In this document: positions 1 through 6,402 of the stretch, piece by piece | Layout: the number at the start of each line of letters is the position of its first letter | Position numbering within the stretch: position 1 is the first letter of the stretch | DNA from: REEB85 sp018971455 | Lineage (GTDB): Bacteria > Pseudomonadota > Alphaproteobacteria > Acetobacterales > Acetobacteraceae | Direction: 5' to 3' | DNA length: 12,407 nucleotides | NCBI GenBank assembly: GCA_028871195.1 | Contig: JAGWNT010000106.1 | Coordinates: 1-12,407, forward strand | Translations under genes and position numbers: made by a program | Notes under the pieces: generated by a model | Database searches by the model: none | Seen by the model: only the letters and a program-made list of their open reading frames with translations | What the model was told of the DNA's origin: nothing

Positions 1-1
1 C

Positions 2-601
2 CAGCTTGGCGATGAGCGCGTGCATGACATTCGCAACTACATCATCCGTGGCAAGTTATGGGAGGCATTTGAATCTCCAAATCCCGTGGTGGTGCTTATC
101 GATGAAATTGATAAGGCGGATATAGAATTTCCGAACGACCTTCTGCTCGAACTAGACCGCATGCGCTTCTTTGTTTACGAGACAAGGCAGACTATTGAAG
201 CGCGGCACCGGCCAGTCATTATCATCACGTCAAACAATGAGAAGGAGCTTCCCGACGCTTTTTTGCGGCGCTGCTTTTTTCACTACATTAGTTTTCCGGA
301 TCGCGAGACGATGGAACGGATCGTCGCCACGCACTACCCCGGACTGCGCGCTGAGATCGCTCGCGAGGCGTTGACCGCGTTCTTCAAGCTGCGTGACGTG
401 CCGGGGCTGAAGAAGAAGCCAGCGACTTCGGAACTGCTCGACTGGCTCAAGCTTCTGATGGCCGAAGACCTGCCCGCCGTGGCGTTGCGGTCGCAGGAGG
501 CCCATGTCGTCATCCCACCATTCCATGGCGCGCTGCTCAAGAACGAACTGGACATCCATCTTTTCGAGCGCATCGCCTTCCTGTCACGACGTGGTGGCTG
601 A
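2..601 (+). CDS. MoxR-family AAA ATPase (CoxD-like), 5' truncated by window edge
   Basis: The reading frame is open from base 2, so the gene begins before the window; a GTG at 20 is internal. About 199 residues are visible, where this family usually has about 280, so the N-terminal part with Walker A is missing. What is seen: Walker B (VVVLIDEIDKAD, bases 86-121), a pore-side segment FPNDLLLELDRMRF, sensor 1 (IIITSNNEKELPD), the arginine-finger region (FLRRCFFHYISFP) and a sensor 2-like ATSELLDWLKLL. MoxR ATPases act in the cytoplasm as chaperone-like remodellers, usually paired with a VWA protein; CoxD/CoxE, for instance, mature the active site of CO dehydrogenase. The VWA partner follows at once. 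The client cannot be told, because no dehydrogenase gene is visible. Family call certain; role inferred. Confidence 0.93.
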   Translation, partial: QLGDERVHDIRNYIIRGKLWEAFESPNPVVVLIDEIDKADIEFPNDLLLELDRMRFFVYETRQTIEARHRPVIIITSNNEKELPDAFLRRCFFHYISFPDRETMERIVATHYPGLRAEIAREALTAFFKLRDVPGLKKKPATSELLDWLKLLMAEDLPAVALRSQEAHVVIPPFHGALLKNELDIHLFERIAFLSRRGG

Positions 602-605
602 GGGG

Positions 606-1784
606 GTGTTCGCTCCTTTCATTTTGGCGCTGCGCAGCGGAGGGGTGCCGGCCTCGATCACCGAATACCTGGCCCTGCTTGCCGCCATGCGGGCGGGCGT
701 CTGTGAGGGACGTGTCGAGGATTTCTACTACCTGGGGCGCGCCGCGCTGGTGAAGGATGAGCGCCATCTCGACCGCTACGACCGCGTCTTCGCCGCCTGT
801 TTCCAGGGCGTGGAGGCTCCGCCCGGCGAGATGGCGCGGGCATTGCCCGAGGAGTGGTTGCGCAACCTCGCCGAGAAGCTGCTGTCGCCTGAGGAAATGG
901 CCAAGATCAAGGCGCTGGGCGGCTTCGACGTGCTGATGGAGACGCTGCGGGAACGCCTTACCGAGCAGGAAGGCCGCCACCAGGGCGGCAGCAAATGGAT
1001 CGGCACCGCGGGAAACTCGCCCTTTGGTGCGCAGGGCTACAATCCTGAGGGCGTGCGGATCGGCCAACAGGAGAGCCGCCACCGCCGCGCCGTCAAGGTG
1101 TGGGATCGGCGGGAGTTCCGCGACCTCGATGACGACGTTGAGCTCGGCACGCGTGGCATGAAGCTGGCACTTCGACGCCTGCGGCGCTTTGCCCGTCAGG
1201 GTGCGGCGAGCGAGCTTGATATGGCTGAAACAATCCGCGCGACGGCCGGCAATGCTGGCCAACTCGACCTCAAGCTGGTGCCGGAACGCCATAATGCGGT
1301 GAAGGTGCTGCTCTTCCTCGATATCGGCGGCTCGATGGACGAGCATGTACGCCTCTGTGAGGAGCTGTTTTCGGCAGCACGGGCCGAGTTCAAGCATTTG
1401 CACCATTTTTATTTCCACAATTGCCCCTATGAGCGACTGTGGATCCAGAACCGGCGGCGGCGCGAGTTCGAGCGATCGACCTGGGACATATTGCGCAGCT
1501 ATGGGCCGGATTACCGCGCCGTCTTCGTTGGCGATGCGTCGATGAGTCCGTACGAAATTACACAGCCCGGCGGCAGCGTTGAGCACTGGAACGAGGAGAG
1601 CGGGCGCGTCTGGATGGAGCGGCTGTGCGGCCACTTCCGTCATGCCGCCTGGCTTAACCCCATTCCTGAACGCGGCTGGAGCCTCAGCATGTCGGTCGGA
1701 CTGGTTCGGGAGGCGATGAGGGGGCGCATGTATCCGCTCAGCCTGGCCGGGCTCGATGCGATGACGCGCGAGCTGAGCCGTTGA
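606..1784 (+). CDS. CoxE-like VWA domain protein, partner of the MoxR ATPase
   Basis: Roughly 392 residues, the normal length for CoxE-type VWA proteins. The C-terminal half is a von Willebrand A domain with the MIDAS-like motif D239-I-G-G-S-M (LLFLDIGGSM), typical of this family, followed by FYFHNCPYERLW and later VFVGDASMSPYE and GGSVEHWNEE. The N-terminal half (ITEYLALLAAMRAG, then EDFYYLGRAALVKDERHLD) is the helical region placed before the VWA domain in these proteins. The start is uncertain: GTG at 606 gives the family-like MFAPFILALRSGGVP, but no well-spaced ribosome site is seen; GTG at 591 or 594 would overlap the ATPase gene. Adjacent MoxR and VWA genes normally form one functional unit in which the VWA protein delivers or holds the client. 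The gene reaches the phosphoesterase start with a 4-base overlap, so translational coupling is likely. Confidence 0.9.
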   Translation: MFAPFILALRSGGVPASITEYLALLAAMRAGVCEGRVEDFYYLGRAALVKDERHLDRYDRVFAACFQGVEAPPGEMARALPEEWLRNLAEKLLSPEEMAKIKALGGFDVLMETLRERLTEQEGRHQGGSKWIGTAGNSPFGAQGYNPEGVRIGQQESRHRRAVKVWDRREFRDLDDDVELGTRGMKLALRRLRRFARQGAASELDMAETIRATAGNAGQLDLKLVPERHNAVKVLLFLDIGGSMDEHVRLCEELFSAARAEFKHLHHFYFHNCPYERLWIQNRRRREFERSTWDILRSYGPDYRAVFVGDASMSPYEITQPGGSVEHWNEESGRVWMERLCGHFRHAAWLNPIPERGWSLSMSVGLVREAMRGRMYPLSLAGLDAMTRELSR

Positions 1785-2644
1785 GGCGCCTCGAGGTGCT
1801 TCTTCTGCTGCTGGCGATCTTCATGAAGCCCGCCGCGGCGGTTGCGGCAGTCGCGCATATTGTTGTCGTCATCGAAGAGAATCACAGCGCAAACGAGATT
1901 ATCGGCAGCGATGCGGCCCCCTTCATCAACCATGTGCTTGTGCCGCGCGCTCGGGTCTATACGCGTGCGCGGGGGGTGGCGCATCCAAGCCAGCCCAATT
2001 ATCTCGCCCTATTCTCGGGCACCACGCAGGGCGTGCGTCACGACGGCGCTGTGGAGGGCGCGCCACTTGTGACCCCCAATCTTGCCGGCGCGCTGCGCAG
2101 GGCGGGGGCCGATTTCATAGGCTACAGCGAGGGGTTGCCGAAAGCGGGCAGCCTGGTGATGCGTGCCGGGGCCTATGCACGCAAGCACAATCCCTGGTCG
2201 AACTGGCAGTCAGCTACGCCAAGCGTCTGGGCTATCACGCCCGCCGCCAATAAGCCATTCTCAGCCTTTCCCTCCAATTTCGAGGACCTGCCGCGCGTTG
2301 CTTTCGTCGTGCCGGACCAGAACCACGATATGCACGGAACATCAGCGTTGAATTTCGGACCGGCGCTCGTGCGTGCCGGCGATAGCTGGCTCCGTGAGCA
2401 TCTCGCCGCCTATGCTGTCTGGGCGCCGTTGCATCACAGCCTGTTGATCATCACCTGGGACGAGGAGGACGATATTTCGCCCTTCGCTTCAGCGACGGTG
2501 CCGTTGCTGGTGATCGGCGCCGGGGTCGTGCCGGGGCGGGACTCCCGCCCGGTGAACCATTACGACACGCTGACGACCATTGCCCGGTTGGCTGGCGCGG
2601 TGCCGCCAGGCTTGGCGGCGGCGGCGCACGGGCTGTTGCCCTGA
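1781..2644 (+). CDS. Exported phosphoesterase (acid phosphatase / phospholipase C-like)
   Basis: A 287-residue protein beginning at TTG, overlapping the upstream stop by four bases (TTGA). It has a signal peptide: RR near the N-terminus, a leucine-rich core (residues 6-14) and small residues before a likely cleavage near 22-25. A GTG at 1796 has a better-placed GAGG upstream but would remove the basic N-terminus. The mature part matches the phosphoesterase branch of the alkaline-phosphatase superfamily: VIEENHS (30-36), HPSQPNYLALFSG (68-80) around the expected nucleophile region, VPDQNHDMHG (178-187), ITWDEED (225-231) and a late NHYDTLTTIARLAG. Such enzymes hydrolyse phosphomonoesters or phosphodiesters in the periplasm with divalent metal. 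The substrate is not predictable. Position behind the MoxR-VWA pair suggests co-expression, not necessarily joint function. Confidence 0.85.
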   Translation: MRRLEVLLLLLAIFMKPAAAVAAVAHIVVVIEENHSANEIIGSDAAPFINHVLVPRARVYTRARGVAHPSQPNYLALFSGTTQGVRHDGAVEGAPLVTPNLAGALRRAGADFIGYSEGLPKAGSLVMRAGAYARKHNPWSNWQSATPSVWAITPAANKPFSAFPSNFEDLPRVAFVVPDQNHDMHGTSALNFGPALVRAGDSWLREHLAAYAVWAPLHHSLLIITWDEEDDISPFASATVPLLVIGAGVVPGRDSRPVNHYDTLTTIARLAGAVPPGLAAAAHGLLP

Positions 2645-2662
2645 CCCGCCACTGGCGCGGGT
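2645..2662 (+). terminator. GC-rich hairpin after the phosphoesterase gene, possible weak terminator
   Basis: Directly after the stop codon, CCCGC (2645-2649) pairs with GCGGG (2657-2661) across a 7-base loop; the A of the stop and T2662 extend it by one pair. No run of T follows, so it may only slow transcription or protect the transcript end. It separates the phosphoesterase gene from the monooxygenase gene. Confidence 0.3.
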
Positions 2663-2703
2663 GACTTGGCAGACCCCCTTACTCGTTGCACGATACCCGC
2701 CAC

Positions 2704-2710
2704 AGGGGGG
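2704..2710 (+). promoter_or_regulatory. Ribosome binding site for the LLM monooxygenase
   Basis: AGGGGGG lies 6 bases before ATG 2717. It decides the start in favour of this ATG over an open extension of the frame upstream to 2666, which has no family-like sequence. Confidence 0.6.
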
Positions 2711-2716
2711 ACTCTC

Positions 2717-3928
2717 ATGGCGCGTCGTGGACTGAACTTCGGCATCTTCCTCGCACCATTCCATCGCATCGGCGATAATCCGACGCTGGCGCTGGCGCGC
2801 GATATCGAAATGATCGAGTATCTCGACCGTTTGGGTTATGATGAAGCCTGGATCGGCGAGCATCATTCGGCTGGCTGGGAGATCATCGCATCCCCAGAGC
2901 TTATCATCGCCGCCGCCGCGGAGCGGACAAAAAATATCCGCCTTGGCTCCGGGGTGACGAGCCTGCCTTATCACCACCCGTTCATGGTCGCACAGCGCTT
3001 TGTGCAGCTCGATCACATGACGCGAGGCCGCGTGATGCTTGGCTGCGGGCCCGGCGCGTTGGTCTCGGACGCTTACATGTTGGCGATCGATCCGGCGACT
3101 CAAAGGCGGCGCATGGATGAGTCGCTCGATGCCATTATGCGCCTGCTTGCTTGCGAGGAACCGGTAACAATCAAGACCGATTGGTTCGAAATGCGTGAGG
3201 CGCGGCTGCATCTGCGCCCGTATAGTGATCCCCATTTTCCAATCGCCTGTGCGAGTACGCTCACTCCGGCCGGGCCAGTGAGCGCAGGAAAGCACGGAAT
3301 CGGCATGCTGTCTCTTGGCGCGGGGCTGCCGGGCGGGCCGGATGCACTGGCCGGGCAGTGGAAGATTGCTGAGGAGACCGCCGCGGCCCATGGGAAAGCG
3401 ATGGATCGTCGACAATGGCGGCTGGTCCTCAATGTTCATGTCGCAGAAAGCGATGCGCGCGCCTTCGCCGATGTGCAGCACGGTGAGCGCATGGAGACCG
3501 TGACTTATTTCGAGGATGCGTTGGGCCGCCCGCCCGGACGCTCGGAAGATCCATTGCGGGATGGAATCAAGTCAGGCAGTACTCTGGTTGGCTCGCCGGA
3601 GACGGTGATTCGCGGCGTCGAGAGGCTGATCGAACTGAGTCAGGGCGGTTTCGGCGGCTTCCTGTTCCGTGCCCATGATTGGGCCGATCGCGAAGCGACC
3701 TGGCGCAGCTACGAGCTCTTTGCCCGCTATGTCATGCCGCGCTTTCAGCAGTCACTCGATACGCTGGCGGCATCGCATGAGTGGGCCAAGGCCAATCGCC
3801 GTAGCATCTTCGGTCCCAATGTGGAGGCGCTACGCAAGGCGTTCACTGATGCGGGTCGGGCAGTACCGGATGAGTATCACGCCCGCGCCTCCGGTGCGCG
3901 TGACGTCGAGCCGATCAAACCGGATTAA
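2717..3928 (+). CDS. LLM-class flavin-dependent monooxygenase, limonene 1,2-monooxygenase-like
   Basis: A 403-residue TIM-barrel flavoprotein of the bacterial luciferase-like family. The start at ATG 2717 is supported by a strong purine-rich site and by the family-typical MARRGLNFGIFLAPFH. Recognisable blocks are DRLGYDEAWIGEHHSAGWE (37-55), LGSGVTSLPYHHPFMVAQR, LDHMTRGRVMLGCGPGAL and SDAYMLAIDPATQRRRMDE. This set is typical of proteins annotated as limonene 1,2-monooxygenase or alkanal monooxygenase alpha-like in Alphaproteobacteria. They use reduced flavin, delivered by a separate reductase, and O2 to oxidise small organic molecules in the cytoplasm. No flavin reductase or terpene genes are nearby, so the substrate is open; the limonene name comes from family annotation only. 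The next gene starts 3 bases after its stop, suggesting one transcript with the FHA-phosphatase gene. Confidence 0.9.
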   Translation: MARRGLNFGIFLAPFHRIGDNPTLALARDIEMIEYLDRLGYDEAWIGEHHSAGWEIIASPELIIAAAAERTKNIRLGSGVTSLPYHHPFMVAQRFVQLDHMTRGRVMLGCGPGALVSDAYMLAIDPATQRRRMDESLDAIMRLLACEEPVTIKTDWFEMREARLHLRPYSDPHFPIACASTLTPAGPVSAGKHGIGMLSLGAGLPGGPDALAGQWKIAEETAAAHGKAMDRRQWRLVLNVHVAESDARAFADVQHGERMETVTYFEDALGRPPGRSEDPLRDGIKSGSTLVGSPETVIRGVERLIELSQGGFGGFLFRAHDWADREATWRSYELFARYVMPRFQQSLDTLAASHEWAKANRRSIFGPNVEALRKAFTDAGRAVPDEYHARASGARDVEPIKPD

Positions 3929-3931
3929 TTC

Positions 3932-5089
3932 GTGTCTGACCAGGAGGGCACCGACACCGATCCCGACCGGACACAGTTTCGCCGCCCGGCGGCACTTCTG
4001 GCGGGAGCCCCGTCAGCGGAGGAGGTGGTACACCTGCTGCGCGTCCAATCGACTGATCTGGCCGCGCCGATGGAGGTGCGGCGCCTCGAGCCCGGGGCGC
4101 TGATTATTGGCCGGGCGGAGGGTTGTGATCTGCTATTGGCCGGGCCCGACGTTTCACGCCGGCACTGCCGCATCGACCTGATTGGTGCCGACGTGCTCGC
4201 TGGCGGAGAGGTGCTGGCAACGGATTTGGGGTCCACCAACGGGACCTTCGTCGATGGTACGCGGATCAGTCAGCAAGTGGCGCTCAAGCCTGGCGCGCGG
4301 CTAGCGATCGGGCCGTATCGGCTGGTCTATGAGCGACGCGGCCGTCGGGAATTGGAAACGGTAGATGCGCTCGATCAGGATCTCCAGAGGGCGCGGCAAT
4401 ATGTGCTCGACCTGCTGCCTGCACAGCTGGATGCGGCGGATTTGCGGATCGACTGGGTCTTCCGGCCATGCGCCCGGCTGGGTGGCGATTGCTTTGGCTA
4501 TCGACGTCGCGCGGACGGCGCGTATGCCGGCTACTTGATGGACGGCGCGACGCAAGGGCTGGCAGCGGCGATGCACGCGGTTTCAGTTGCCAGCGTGCTG
4601 CGCGCCGCCGGCGGGGATGGAGACGATCCGGCCGCGGTGATGGGCCGGCTCAATGCCAGCTATCCGGTGGCGGCGCACGCGACGCACAGCTGCACAATGT
4701 GGTGCTGGGTATTCTGGCCGCATGAACGCCGGCTGGATTTCTGCGCCGCCGGCCACCATCCGGCGTTGCTGCTGGCCGAAGATCGCGAGCGACTTGCGGC
4801 GCTGCACGCGCCAAATCCGGCGATTGGGTCGGCGGGCGGGACTGCTTACACGGCGCGGAGCGTCACCATACCACCGCGCAGTAAGCTGGTTATCTTCAGC
4901 AATGTCGTGCTTGCGCTGCGCCGCCCGGACGGTGCCGCTTTCACGCTTGAGGACATGGCGGCCTTGATTCGTGGCCCAGAGCGCCCGGGCATACCCGAGC
5001 CGCAACGTCTGTTCGACGCTCTGATTGCCGCTACCGGCACCAGCGAGCTCGAGGATGATCTTGCCCTCGTCGTCTTGCATTTTCCCTAG
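3932..5089 (+). CDS. FHA domain - SpoIIE/PP2C-type phosphatase-like protein with altered active site
   Basis: A 385-residue two-domain protein starting at GTG 3932. Residues about 50-130 form an FHA domain, a phosphothreonine-peptide binder: IIGRAEGCD (58-66), PDVSRRHCRI (72-81) and TDLGSTNGTFVDG (97-109) carry the usual contact residues. A short helical linker (DLQRARQYVLDLLP) leads into a SpoIIE-type PP2C domain (about 170-385): LGGDCF with D186, LMDGATQG with D204, CAAGHHPALLL (271-281) and EDDLALVVL (D375/D376). Two motifs deviate. The usual D-x-SGHG is DGATQG, and the usual (T/S)DG is FSNVV, with N324 at the place of the acidic metal ligand. The known role of the architecture is Ser/Thr dephosphorylation guided by a phosphopeptide; here reduced activity or a pure binding role is possible. 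It is probably co-transcribed with the monooxygenase. The ribosome site is weak. Confidence 0.85.
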   Translation: MSDQEGTDTDPDRTQFRRPAALLAGAPSAEEVVHLLRVQSTDLAAPMEVRRLEPGALIIGRAEGCDLLLAGPDVSRRHCRIDLIGADVLAGGEVLATDLGSTNGTFVDGTRISQQVALKPGARLAIGPYRLVYERRGRRELETVDALDQDLQRARQYVLDLLPAQLDAADLRIDWVFRPCARLGGDCFGYRRRADGAYAGYLMDGATQGLAAAMHAVSVASVLRAAGGDGDDPAAVMGRLNASYPVAAHATHSCTMWCWVFWPHERRLDFCAAGHHPALLLAEDRERLAALHAPNPAIGSAGGTAYTARSVTIPPRSKLVIFSNVVLALRRPDGAAFTLEDMAALIRGPERPGIPEPQRLFDALIAATGTSELEDDLALVVLHFP

Positions 5090-5246
5090 CTCGCTGCGGG
5101 GCTGGCGCCACTCGCCATGACCCAGATCTTCCCGATCGGTGGGGCTTCTACCGGCCGCTCACCGTGAACGGGGAATTGCCCATCGGTCCGTTCTTCCGAA
5201 GGGAGGCCGCTCCCCAAAGCTCTACTCTCCTGGGGGCACAGGAATT

Positions 5247-5269
5247 GGAGAGGATCAGGGTGCCTCTCC
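5247..5269. repeat. Perfect 7-bp inverted repeat, 9-base loop
   Basis: GGAGAGG at 5247-5253 pairs with CCTCTCC at 5263-5269. It could be the end of the transcript of the FHA-phosphatase operon, but it lies about 160 bases after the stop and has no T tract. A regulatory hairpin is equally possible. Confidence 0.35.
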
Positions 5270-5367
5270 TTCGACGCTCATCAATGGTCTGAAAATCGAA
5301 GACTGACCGGTGAGCCCTATAGCCGTGGGCGCCCAGGACGGCACCACAAAAAGCTAAAATTTGATCC

Positions 5368-5396
5368 TTGTTAACGGCAGAAGTTACTGCTACGCT
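5368..5396 (+). promoter_or_regulatory. Weak candidate sigma-70-like promoter for the CtrA-like gene
   Basis: TTGTTA (5368-5373) and TACGCT (5391-5396) are separated by 17 bases and would place a transcription start near 5403. The -35 element is fair and the -10 element poor. A palindromic GTTAAC (5370-5375) overlaps the -35 element and might be an operator. It does not form a proper TTAA-N7-TTAA CtrA box. Confidence 0.25.
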
Positions 5397-5411
5397 ACAA
5401 CCGGAAGTAGT

Positions 5412-5415
5412 GGAG
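5412..5415 (+). promoter_or_regulatory. Ribosome binding site of the CtrA-like gene
   Basis: GGAG stands 7 bases before ATG 5423 in an A-rich context and fixes this start, which also gives the canonical receiver N-terminus MRVLLVEDD. Confidence 0.6.
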
Positions 5416-5422
5416 AAAACAA

Positions 5423-6154
5423 ATGCGTGTGCTCTTGGTTGAAGATGACGTGGCAGTTTCCAGAAGCATCCAGCTGATGCTTGCCGCTCGGGGTGCTGTT
5501 GTGGACAAGACCGTCACGGGCGAAGAGGCCGTTGATTTGGTGAAACACTATGAATATGACATTGTCATTTTAGATATCATGCTCCCAGACACTGATGGAT
5601 ACGAAGTAATTCGAAGAATAAGGAATTCAAAATTAGATGTTCCCATAATGGTTATTTCTGGAATGAATAGAATGCCGGCGAAAATAAAGGCGTTTTCAAT
5701 AGGCGCCGATGAATATATTACAAAACCATTCGACAAAGAGGAATTTATATCTAGAATATTGGCTGTTACAAGGAGATGGAAAGGATTCAGCCAGGCAAAA
5801 ATTATTATAAATAATATCGAATTGAATACTGAAAATAAAGAAATGTACGTGGACGGTAAAAAAATTCACCTTACCGGAAAAGAATACATGATAATGGAGC
5901 TTCTAATGTTGAAGAAAAACACTATAATCTCAAAGGAGATATTTCTAAATCATTTGTATGGCGGAGTTGATGAGCCAGAAATGAAGATAATAGACGTTTT
6001 TATATGCAAACTTCGGAAGAAACTTAAAACGGCAAATGTAGAAAACATCATCGGCACGGTCTGGGGAAGGGGTTACACCATTCGAGAAAGTGTTAATCAC
6101 GAAAGAAACTCTGATTTTAATAAGGCTCGTGAGTATGTAAGAGGATTCGCTTAG
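5423..6154 (+). CDS. CtrA-like OmpR-family response regulator
   Basis: A 243-residue response regulator. The receiver domain (1-118) has the acidic pair E7-D8-D9, phosphoacceptor D51 (DIVILDIMLPD), S79 in the switch position (VISG) and K101 (ITKPF). The winged-helix domain (about 127-222) is strikingly CtrA-like: HLTGKEY (149-155), SKEIFLNHLYGG (170-181), DEPEMKIIDVFICKLRKKL (183-201) and VWGRGY (213-218). CtrA controls cell-cycle, flagellar and other genes in Alphaproteobacteria by binding TTAA-N7-TTAA sites after phosphorelay phosphorylation at D51. The receiver looks more diverged than the DNA-binding domain, and the C-terminus ends in RGFA instead of the AA that marks Caulobacter CtrA for ClpXP. 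I therefore read it as a paralogue, not necessarily the essential regulator. No kinase is adjacent. Codon use is AT-rich from about codon 40 onwards, unlike all neighbours. Confidence 0.9.
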   Translation: MRVLLVEDDVAVSRSIQLMLAARGAVVDKTVTGEEAVDLVKHYEYDIVILDIMLPDTDGYEVIRRIRNSKLDVPIMVISGMNRMPAKIKAFSIGADEYITKPFDKEEFISRILAVTRRWKGFSQAKIIINNIELNTENKEMYVDGKKIHLTGKEYMIMELLMLKKNTIISKEIFLNHLYGGVDEPEMKIIDVFICKLRKKLKTANVENIIGTVWGRGYTIRESVNHERNSDFNKAREYVRGFA

Positions 6155-6240
6155 TTATAGTGTTCGATGGATTTGTCTGATTAATTTCCGTCTGGCTTAA
6201 TTGCCTTATAATATGAGGGTGTGCTTCGAACGATGCGTTG
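5540..6240. other. AT-rich island inside a GC-rich region
   Basis: By hand count G+C is 164 of 480 bases (about 34%) over 5581-6060 and stays near 40% to 6240. The preceding 60 bases inside the same gene (5461-5520) have 37 of 60, and the sequence after 6241 returns to 34 of 60. The island covers most of the CtrA-like gene and about 85 bases behind it. This suggests acquisition from a low-GC source or recombination in the 5' part of the gene; relaxed codon selection is the alternative. Confidence 0.75.
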
Positions 6241-6284
6241 GTGTTGATCGGGTAAGCTGCTCTTCGGAATGTGGGTGAAGTGAC

Positions 6285-6308
6285 GGGCAGGTAGCCGTCT
6301 ACCTGCCC
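6285..6308. terminator. Perfect 10-bp inverted repeat between convergent genes, likely bidirectional terminator
   Basis: GGGCAGGTAG (6285-6294) and CTACCTGCCC (6299-6308) pair fully across a 4-base loop. The hairpin lies about 130 bases behind the CtrA-like gene and 95 behind the hydrolase gene, which converge on it. The + strand downstream (TGCTTGCCAGTTTGTTCC) is only moderately T-rich, so Rho-independent termination is plausible but not ideal. Confidence 0.55.
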
Positions 6309-6377
6309 TGCTTGCCAGTTTGTTCCAAATGCACGGGCGCGTTGGGATTGATTGGCCGTAGAGGCGGGAGGCAGAGT

Positions 6378-6400
6378 GGGCGGCTCCACGTGAGCCACCC
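6378..6400 (-). terminator. Hairpin immediately after the FAH-family gene
   Basis: Two bases past the stop of the hydrolase gene, GGGCGGCTC (6378-6386) pairs with GAGCCACCC (6392-6400) with one C-A mismatch and a 5-base loop. No T run follows on the - strand, so it may stabilise the 3' end or be a weak terminator backed up by the stronger hairpin further on. Confidence 0.35.
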
Positions 6401-6402
6401 GA

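Larger units (their letters stand above)
5090..5422. other. Gene-free stretch with several small inverted repeats
   Basis: I see no convincing coding sequence on either strand in these 333 bases. Small stem-loops are present: TGGCG/CGCCA (5103-5107 with 5113-5117), GGGAG/CTCCC (5201-5205 with 5210-5214) and GGAGAGG/CCTCTCC (5247-5253 with 5263-5269). None is followed by a T run. The last 80 bases become AT-richer (24 of 60 G+C over 5341-5400, counted by hand) and hold the likely promoter of the response regulator. The rest could be a leader, a small RNA or decayed sequence; I did not recognise a known transposase remnant. Confidence 0.5.

Noticed and set aside
537..1643. Long open frame on the - strand opposite the VWA gene
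   Set aside because: It is antisense to a clearly recognised gene, shows no family features and reflects high-GC third-position bias.
2489..3481. Long - strand open frame across the phosphoesterase/monooxygenase junction
   Set aside because: Histidine- and arginine-rich composition, no motifs, and it overlaps two well-supported genes.
2717..3928. Naming the monooxygenase limB
   Set aside because: Only family-level similarity is visible and no terpene degradation genes or flavin reductase are nearby.
5103..5117. TGGCG/CGCCA hairpin as terminator of the FHA-phosphatase gene
   Set aside because: The stem has only five pairs and no T run follows.
5370..5387. TTAAC and GTTAC upstream of the CtrA-like gene as a CtrA autoregulation box
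   Set aside because: The TTAA-N7-TTAA spacing is not met; the second half is TTAC and lies two bases too far.
6181..6200. Two TTAA sequences behind the CtrA-like gene as a CtrA box
   Set aside because: They are separated by 12 bases, not 7.
6207..6212. Perfect TATAAT as a promoter
   Set aside because: No -35 element at 16-18 bases upstream and no gene starts downstream on the + strand; expected by chance in an AT-rich spacer.
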